A model generated the notes under the pieces. That model saw only the letters and a program-made list of their open reading frames with translations. It was not told the DNA's origin and did no database searches. DNA of 28,418 nucleotides from an uncultured Saprospiraceae bacterium (lineage in GTDB: Bacteria > Bacteroidota > Bacteroidia > Chitinophagales > Saprospiraceae): contig CALEYL010000045.1 in assembly GCA_937926205.1 (NCBI GenBank), forward strand, positions 1-28,418, read 5' to 3'. Positions 23,884 through 28,418 of the stretch are shown piece by piece. How positions within the stretch are numbered: position 1 is the stretch's first letter; every line of letters starts with the position of its first letter. A program made the position numbers and the translations under genes.

Positions 23884-24780
23884 ATGACCATTGCGCCAAG
23901 CCCAAGCACTGCTCCTGTCAGCCTGAAAAGCTGGGGCATGCTGTTCTTTCTGAGCCTTATTTGGGGAAGTTCTTACATCCTCATCAAAAAGGCGCTGACG
24001 GCCTTCGCCCCCCAGCAGGTGGCGTGTCTGCGTCTAAGCTTTTCGGCGCTCATTCTGTTGCCGTTTTTAATCGCAAACTTCCGGCAGATAGACTGGAGTC
24101 GGCTGAAGTATTTGGTGGTTGTGGGTATAATGGGCAGCGGCATACCGGCGTTTTTATTTCCCGTCGCGCAACTGAAAATCAGCAGCTCCATTACAGGAAT
24201 TTTGAATGCCCTCACGCCTTTATTCACCCTGTTTATCGGGGTTCTGTTGTTCCGGGCAAGCTGGGTTTGGTCAAAAGTCCTCGGCATTATGATTGGCCTT
24301 AGCGGCGCTACCCTGCTGGTTTTAATAAAAGATTCAAACGGCAACGGCTCGAACATAGCCTACAGCCTGCTGGTGGTCATGGCGACCATTTGCTACGCCA
24401 TCAGCGCTAATACGGTCGGCAACCGCCTGCGCGATATGAATTCTTTTCACATTACCATCGTGTCGTTCTTTCTGGTAGGCATTCCGGCAGCTATCTGGCT
24501 GTTTGCAACCACGGATATTGTCCATCGGGTGAGTACCAATCCACAGGCTTTGCCCGTACTCGGACTGGTAGCGCTGCTTTCCTTGTTTGGCACAGTGATT
24601 GGCTCTGTCTATTTTTTCCGGCTTGTGCAATGGACCAATCCGGTCTTTGCCTCTACGGTGAGTTATCTGGCCCCGGTCATTTCAGTAATCTGGGGCTTTT
24701 GGGATGGCGAACCGGTTAACATCCTTCATTTTGCAGGCATGTTCCTGATCCTGGCCGGGGTTTATCTGAGCCGGAAATGA
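23884..24780 (+). CDS. EamA/DMT-family membrane transporter
   Basis: The ATG at 23884 is preferred over TTG 23878, giving 298 aa. The protein is almost entirely hydrophobic with about ten transmembrane helices in two EamA repeats. The first shows the diagnostic 'LIWGSSYILIKKAL' and 'PQQVACLRLSFSALILLPFL', then 'ITGILNALTPLFTLFIGVLL'; the second shows 'ATICYAISANTVGNRLRD' and 'STVSYLAPVISVIWGFWDGE'. DMT permeases export or import small metabolites such as amino acids or nucleosides across the inner membrane; the substrate is not predictable. It is monocistronic and convergent to sucA, with a strong hairpin between them. Confidence 0.93.
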   Translation: MTIAPSPSTAPVSLKSWGMLFFLSLIWGSSYILIKKALTAFAPQQVACLRLSFSALILLPFLIANFRQIDWSRLKYLVVVGIMGSGIPAFLFPVAQLKISSSITGILNALTPLFTLFIGVLLFRASWVWSKVLGIMIGLSGATLLVLIKDSNGNGSNIAYSLLVVMATICYAISANTVGNRLRDMNSFHITIVSFFLVGIPAAIWLFATTDIVHRVSTNPQALPVLGLVALLSLFGTVIGSVYFFRLVQWTNPVFASTVSYLAPVISVIWGFWDGEPVNILHFAGMFLILAGVYLSRK

Positions 24781-24793
24781 GCGTATAAAAAAC

Positions 24794-24840
24794 GGACAGG
24801 TGTCGGACACTTTGGAAGTGTCCGACACCTGTCCTGTTTT
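24794..24840. terminator. Perfect 19-bp hairpin between convergent genes
   Basis: Arms 24794-24812 (GGACAGGTGTCGGACACTT) and 24816-24834 are exact reverse complements around the loop TGG. An A-run precedes and TGTTTT follows, so the element can terminate both the transporter gene (14 bp after its stop) and sucA (8 bp from its stop). The stem is unusually long for a terminator and may be a dispersed palindromic repeat. Confidence 0.85.
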
Positions 24841-24841
24841 A

Positions 24842-27583
24842 TTACCCCAAAGCCTTCGTTACAATCTCCTCCTGCTGCATGTCGTGCACTTTTTTGAAGC
24901 CCGTTGCCGGGGAAGCGCTGCGACGGCGTGAAATCAATTGCAGGTTTTTGTTCGAGCTAAAGTTTTGCACATGTGTCCATGCGCCCATATTGGCAGGCTC
25001 TTCCTGTACCCAAATGGCTTCAGCGCCGGCGTATTTTTTGAAGATTGCATCCAGTTGTTTACCGGGGAAAGGATACAGTTGCTCCACGCGAACGATGGCG
25101 ACATCCTTGCGATCTTCCTTAGTTTTACGCTCCAGTAGATCGTAGTATACCTTACCGGTGCACAAAAGCAGACGTTTGATTTTCTTCACATCGCGGTTGG
25201 CAACGGCTGCATCGTCAATGACTTCCTGAAAAGCCTTGCCGGTTTCAAATTCCTTCAAATCTGAAACGCACTCGGGGTGGCGCAGCAAAGACTTGGGCGA
25301 CATCACTACCAGTGGCTTCCGGAAAGGCCGGGCAAGCTGGCGACGGATGAGGTGGAAAAAGTTGGCCGGCGTCGTCACATTCGCAACTGTGATGTTGAAC
25401 TCAGCGCAGTTTTGCAGGAAGCGCTCAATGCGACCACTGGAGTGTTCCGGGCCCTGACCTTCATAACCGTGGGGCAGCAGGAGCGTCAAAGCGCTTTGGC
25501 GCTGCCATTTGGTTTCTGAAGAAACAATAAACTGGTCGATCATGGTTTGTGCGCCGTTGTAGAAGTCGCCAAACTGGGCCTCCCAGATGACCAAATGATC
25601 GGGAGAAGCCTGCGAATAACCGTATTCAAAGCCCAGCACAGCAAATTCCGAAAGCAGCGAATTGTAAATCATGAATTTTCCCTGCTTATCCGAAATGCCG
25701 TCAAGACGGTTGACCTGACGGAAGTTTTGAGCGTCGCGCAGGCAGGCATGGCGGTGAGAGAAAGTACCGCGCTTGACATCCTGGCCACTCATCCGCACGT
25801 TTTTGCCTTCGAGCAAAATACTGCCGTAAGCCAGTAGTTCGCCCATGGCCCAGTCAAGTTTGCCTTCGTCCAGTAGTTTTTGCTTCCCCTTCAGCAAGCG
25901 GTTCACTTTGGTCAGTGGCGTAAAGTCCTTCGGAATGGTCATCAGGTGTTTGACAATCTTGTCTACATCCTTTTTATCAATGCCGGTTGGAGGGGAAACT
26001 TCAAAATCAGGTTCCGTGCTTTGCTTTTTAAGCTGCCGCCACGCCATTTCGGGCTCCTGGTACTGATAAGGAAGCGGTTTTTGACGCACTTCATCCAAAC
26101 GCGACTGAAGGTCCTGCCAGAAAGTTTTTTCCATTTCTTCGGCCAGCTTTCCGTCCAGGTCGCCGCGCTCGATGAGTTTTTTGGAATAAATCTCCCGGGG
26201 ATTGGGGTGGTTGCTGATGATGTTATACATATCCGGCTGCGTGAATTCAGGGTCGTCCCCTTCATTGTGGCCGTGTTTGCGATAACAAACCATATCTACA
26301 AAAACGTCATTGTTGAACTTCTGACGGTATTCCATAGCCAATTCAACGGCAAACAACACCGCTTCCGGATCATCGCCATTGACATGAAAGACAGGAGCCT
26401 GCACCACGCTGGCCACGCTGGTACAATAGGTTGATGAGCGTGCTTCGTCAAAATTCGTCGTGAAACCAATCTGGTTGTTGATGACAAAATGCATGGTGCC
26501 ACCGGTGTAGTACCCTTCCAGTTGGCTCATTTGCACGGTTTCATATACGATGCCCTGCCCTGCTACAGCCGCATCGCCGTGGATGAGTATGGGCAAAATA
26601 CGGTCGTAGTCATGGCCGTAAAGCAAATCGGCCTTGGCGCGGGAAAAGCCTTCTACAACAGGGTTTACTGCTTCAAGGTGCGAAGGATTGGGCGTCAGTT
26701 TCAAGTGTACCTGCTTGCCGGAGGCGCTTTCCACCTGGGAAGAATACCCCAGATGGTACTTCACGTCACCGTCGCCAAAGCTGGTGTCTTTGGGAATATT
26801 GCCTTCAAATTCGTTGAAAATCTGCTGGTAGGTTTTGCCCATCGTGTTGGCCAGCACGTTCAGTCGGCCCCGGTGAGCCATCCCGATGATGAATTCTTCG
26901 ACACCCAGTTCAGCGCCCTTGTTGATGATGCCGTCAAGCGCCACAATGGTCGTTTCGGCGCCTTCAATGGAAAAACGCTTCTGCCCGATGTACTTGGTGT
27001 GCAGAAATTGCTCGAAGCCCACTGCGCCGTTCAGTTTTTCGAGGATGCGGCGCTTCTTTTCGATCGGAATGTCGTAGTGGTTGTCGGGGTGGTGCTTTTC
27101 AATTTTTTCGCGGATCCAGCGGCGTTTTTCGCGGTCTTCGATGTGGTGGTATTCAAAACCAATGTTGCCGCAATAGATTTTACGGAGGTGCGAGATGACT
27201 TCGCGCAGGGTCGCATTCGCAAGCCCTATTTCTTTGGTTGAAAGGAACACCTTGTCCAGATCAGCTTCGGTGAGACCAAAATCCCCGATGTTGAGGTTGG
27301 CATGGCGGTCACGCCGCTTCCGGATCGGGTTGGTGGTCGATTCGAGGTGCGCCCGGTTCCGGTAAGCCCGGATGAGCGACAATACTTGAATTTCCTTCTC
27401 ATCAAATGACGCTACAACGGCACTGCCATTACTGCTGTGCCCATTGTTCAGGTGCGCAAAATCGAAGCCTTTAAAGAAAGTGCGCCAGCTTTCTTCCACC
27501 AGCTCAGGGTCGCGCTGATACTGTTCGTACAGCGATTCGATGAAAGCCGGGTGCGCGTTGGAAATGAAAGAAAAATCCTTCAT
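24842..27583 (-). CDS. sucA: 2-oxoglutarate dehydrogenase E1 component
   Basis: The 913-aa length and motifs are typical of SucA: N-terminal 'NAHPAFIESLYEQYQRDPEL', 'GMAHRGRLNVLANTMGK', 'LHL.LTPNPSHLEAVNPVVE'-like region, 'HGDAAVAGQGIVYETVQMSQ', 'INNQIGFTT', 'HVNGDDPEAV', 'CYRKHGHNEGDDPEFTQP' and C-terminal 'LLPHGYEGQGPEHSSGRIER'. It is the thiamine-diphosphate-dependent decarboxylase of the 2-oxoglutarate dehydrogenase complex in the TCA cycle (cytoplasm), and hands the succinyl group to E2 (SucB). No sucB follows: the next gene downstream is a convergent transporter behind a hairpin, so E2 must be encoded elsewhere. Confidence 0.97.
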   Translation of the reverse strand: MKDFSFISNAHPAFIESLYEQYQRDPELVEESWRTFFKGFDFAHLNNGHSSNGSAVVASFDEKEIQVLSLIRAYRNRAHLESTTNPIRKRRDRHANLNIGDFGLTEADLDKVFLSTKEIGLANATLREVISHLRKIYCGNIGFEYHHIEDREKRRWIREKIEKHHPDNHYDIPIEKKRRILEKLNGAVGFEQFLHTKYIGQKRFSIEGAETTIVALDGIINKGAELGVEEFIIGMAHRGRLNVLANTMGKTYQQIFNEFEGNIPKDTSFGDGDVKYHLGYSSQVESASGKQVHLKLTPNPSHLEAVNPVVEGFSRAKADLLYGHDYDRILPILIHGDAAVAGQGIVYETVQMSQLEGYYTGGTMHFVINNQIGFTTNFDEARSSTYCTSVASVVQAPVFHVNGDDPEAVLFAVELAMEYRQKFNNDVFVDMVCYRKHGHNEGDDPEFTQPDMYNIISNHPNPREIYSKKLIERGDLDGKLAEEMEKTFWQDLQSRLDEVRQKPLPYQYQEPEMAWRQLKKQSTEPDFEVSPPTGIDKKDVDKIVKHLMTIPKDFTPLTKVNRLLKGKQKLLDEGKLDWAMGELLAYGSILLEGKNVRMSGQDVKRGTFSHRHACLRDAQNFRQVNRLDGISDKQGKFMIYNSLLSEFAVLGFEYGYSQASPDHLVIWEAQFGDFYNGAQTMIDQFIVSSETKWQRQSALTLLLPHGYEGQGPEHSSGRIERFLQNCAEFNITVANVTTPANFFHLIRRQLARPFRKPLVVMSPKSLLRHPECVSDLKEFETGKAFQEVIDDAAVANRDVKKIKRLLLCTGKVYYDLLERKTKEDRKDVAIVRVEQLYPFPGKQLDAIFKKYAGAEAIWVQEEPANMGAWTHVQNFSSNKNLQLISRRRSASPATGFKKVHDMQQEEIVTKALG

Positions 27584-27640
27584 GGGTATATTTATGATTT
27601 ACTTTACTTGCAAATAAGGTACCGTGCCTGTAAAACGCTG

Positions 27641-27670
27641 CAAATATCGATGCTTTAGCGAAAAATGCAA
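27641..27670 (-). promoter_or_regulatory. Promoter of sucA
   Basis: On the minus strand TTG (27670-27668), a 19-bp spacer and GATATTTG (27648-27641) resemble TTG-N(17-23)-TAnnTTTG with one mismatch, 57 bp before the sucA start codon. Confidence 0.5.
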
Positions 27671-27778
27671 CGGATATTGTCCGATGATTCCGATTATTTT
27701 TGGGCGCCGGACATAGGGATTAAACGTACTTTTAACGCAGTAGTTGGATTAGAATGCTAAAAAATTTCATTCTGAAGT

Positions 27779-27807
27779 TTTGAAACTTGAAATAGTGTGT
27801 ATATTTG
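27779..27807 (+). promoter_or_regulatory. Promoter of rpsT
   Basis: TTTG at 27779-27782 and TATATTTG at 27800-27807 match the Bacteroidota -33/-7 elements with a 17-bp spacer. The start codon of rpsT lies 48 bp after the -7 box. Confidence 0.7.
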
Positions 27808-27855
27808 CAGTCCAATTTGAAAAAGAGATAACAATCATCAGGAATTTAAGGTCTT

Positions 27856-28110
27856 ATGGCACACCATAAATCAGCACAAAAAAGAATCCGTCAAAACGAT
27901 AAGCGTCGCGTACACAATCGTTTTTACAAAAAAACAACCCGCACGGCTATCAAAAAGCTGCGTGAGATAGAAGATAAAGCGGATGCACAGACATTCCTGC
28001 CTAAAGTATTGAGCATGGTGGATAAACTGGCTAAAAACAATACCTGGCACCGGAACAAAGCTTCCAACCTGAAAAGCAAGCTGATGAAACACGTTGCTGC
28101 GCTCGCGTAA
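27856..28110 (+). CDS. rpsT: 30S ribosomal protein S20
   Basis: The 84-aa, highly basic protein has the S20 signature: 'MAHHKSAQKRIRQNDKRRVH' at the N-terminus, 'KKTTRTAIKKLRE' and the C-terminal 'WHRNKASNLKSKLMKHVAAL'. It binds 16S rRNA early in small-subunit assembly. The gene has its own TAnnTTTG promoter and a strong terminator and is therefore monocistronic; sucA diverges from it. In many bacteria S20 represses its own translation, but no such element was identified here. Confidence 0.97.
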   Translation: MAHHKSAQKRIRQNDKRRVHNRFYKKTTRTAIKKLREIEDKADAQTFLPKVLSMVDKLAKNNTWHRNKASNLKSKLMKHVAALA

Positions 28111-28136
28111 GCTTCGTTTTTTCGTTTGTTTTCCGG

Positions 28137-28177
28137 AGTGCTGTTAATGCGATCAAGCGTTAACAGCACTTTTTTAT
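28137..28177 (+). terminator. Rho-independent terminator after rpsT
   Basis: AGTGCTGTTAATGC (28137-28150) pairs with GCGTTAACAGCACT (28157-28170) with a single G-T pair around the loop GATCAA, and is followed by a T-rich tract. It lies 27 bp after the rpsT stop. Confidence 0.92.
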
Positions 28178-28277
28178 TTTTGGTATCCTATGCCATACTA
28201 AAGCCCCCTATTATTTAAAACCTTAGAAAAGGCAAGGGCAGTACGAGAAATTTAGTACAGCAATCAGCGTTTTTTGT

Positions 28278-28338
28278 GTCATCCGGGTCATCCGCGTTCC
28301 CAAAATGTATTATTAGGAACACCGATGACCCGGATGAC
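28278..28338. repeat. Compound inverted repeat built of 9-mers
   Basis: The left arm (28278-28300) begins with GTCATCCGG directly followed by GTCATCCGC; the right arm (28316-28338) is its reverse complement at 21 of 23 positions, including a perfect 15-bp block at each outer end. The 15-base centre is AT-rich. It sits in gene-free DNA between the rpsT terminator and the window end and resembles a dispersed intergenic palindrome. Nothing else was seen in 28171-28418 apart from a promoter-like box. Confidence 0.8.
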
Positions 28339-28394
28339 GCGGAAAATACACCTGCCTGCCGGCTAGCTACGGTTTATACACAACTCAAAGAACG

Positions 28395-28402
28395 TATATT
28401 TG
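28395..28402 (+). promoter_or_regulatory. Promoter -7 box (TATATTTG) for a gene beyond the window
   Basis: The box matches TAnnTTTG exactly and is identical to the rpsT -7 box. It points towards the right end; the gene it would serve is not in the window. No clear -33 TTG was found. Confidence 0.4.
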
Positions 28403-28418
28403 GAGCCAAAAAGGAAAT

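Noticed and set aside
26489..27241. 250-codon + strand frame opposite sucA
   Set aside because: It lies fully inside sucA on the other strand, with no family resemblance; sucA is certain.

Overview
The window reads as chromosomal DNA of a member of the Bacteroidota, probably from the Saprospirales/Chitinophagales side. Three predicted proteins carry the C-terminal sorting domain of the type IX secretion system (T9SS). Several promoter-like sites match the phylum's TTG...TAnnTTTG pattern rather than -35/-10 boxes. The cluster TPR protein - DUF4292 lipoprotein - EnvC-like protein and the 'NVGIGT' tail-fibre-like repeat protein are also typical of the phylum. Assignment below phylum level is inference.

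Left part (1-9.2 kb, all + strand): a T9SS-sorted beta-propeller protein that lacks a start region, a secreted S41 peptidase with a TPR tail, a NarL/LuxR-type response regulator preceded by a perfect 21-bp inverted repeat, a run of three secreted proteins (801-aa tail-fibre-like protein, 289-aa unknown, 168-aa T9SS-sorted protein), then a TPR/HisKA_3 sensor kinase. The response regulator and the kinase are the only two-component genes here and they bracket the secreted-protein genes.

Middle (9.2-17.7 kb): an AlkC-type DNA alkylation repair protein on the minus strand, whose end overlaps the kinase end by 37 bp, then a compact + strand run: TPR protein, DUF4292 lipoprotein, EnvC-like degenerate LytM protein, HflX GTPase and M29 aminopeptidase. 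The first three overlap and the last two follow at 36 and 14 bp. An uncharacterised 264-aa protein with a possible degenerate DEDD exonuclease fold comes next and ends at a hairpin terminator.

Right part (17.8-28.4 kb): a minus-strand operon (CBS-domain protein, cyclase-family metal hydrolase, TPR/membrane protein), a T9SS-exported subtilisin-like protease, an AT-rich two-gene island of unknown proteins with overlapping reading frames (22851-23661), a DMT-family exporter, a perfect 19-bp hairpin, sucA (2-oxoglutarate dehydrogenase E1) on the minus strand, and rpsT (ribosomal protein S20) with clear promoter and terminator. The last 250 bp hold a compound inverted repeat and a promoter-like box pointing out of the window.

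Most genes are housekeeping or ordinary surface genes. The best candidates for something undescribed are the AT-rich gene pair at 22.85-23.66 kb and the palindrome guarding the response regulator. No CRISPR array, insertion sequence, tRNA or rRNA gene was seen, and no gene-free stretch exceeds 300 bases.
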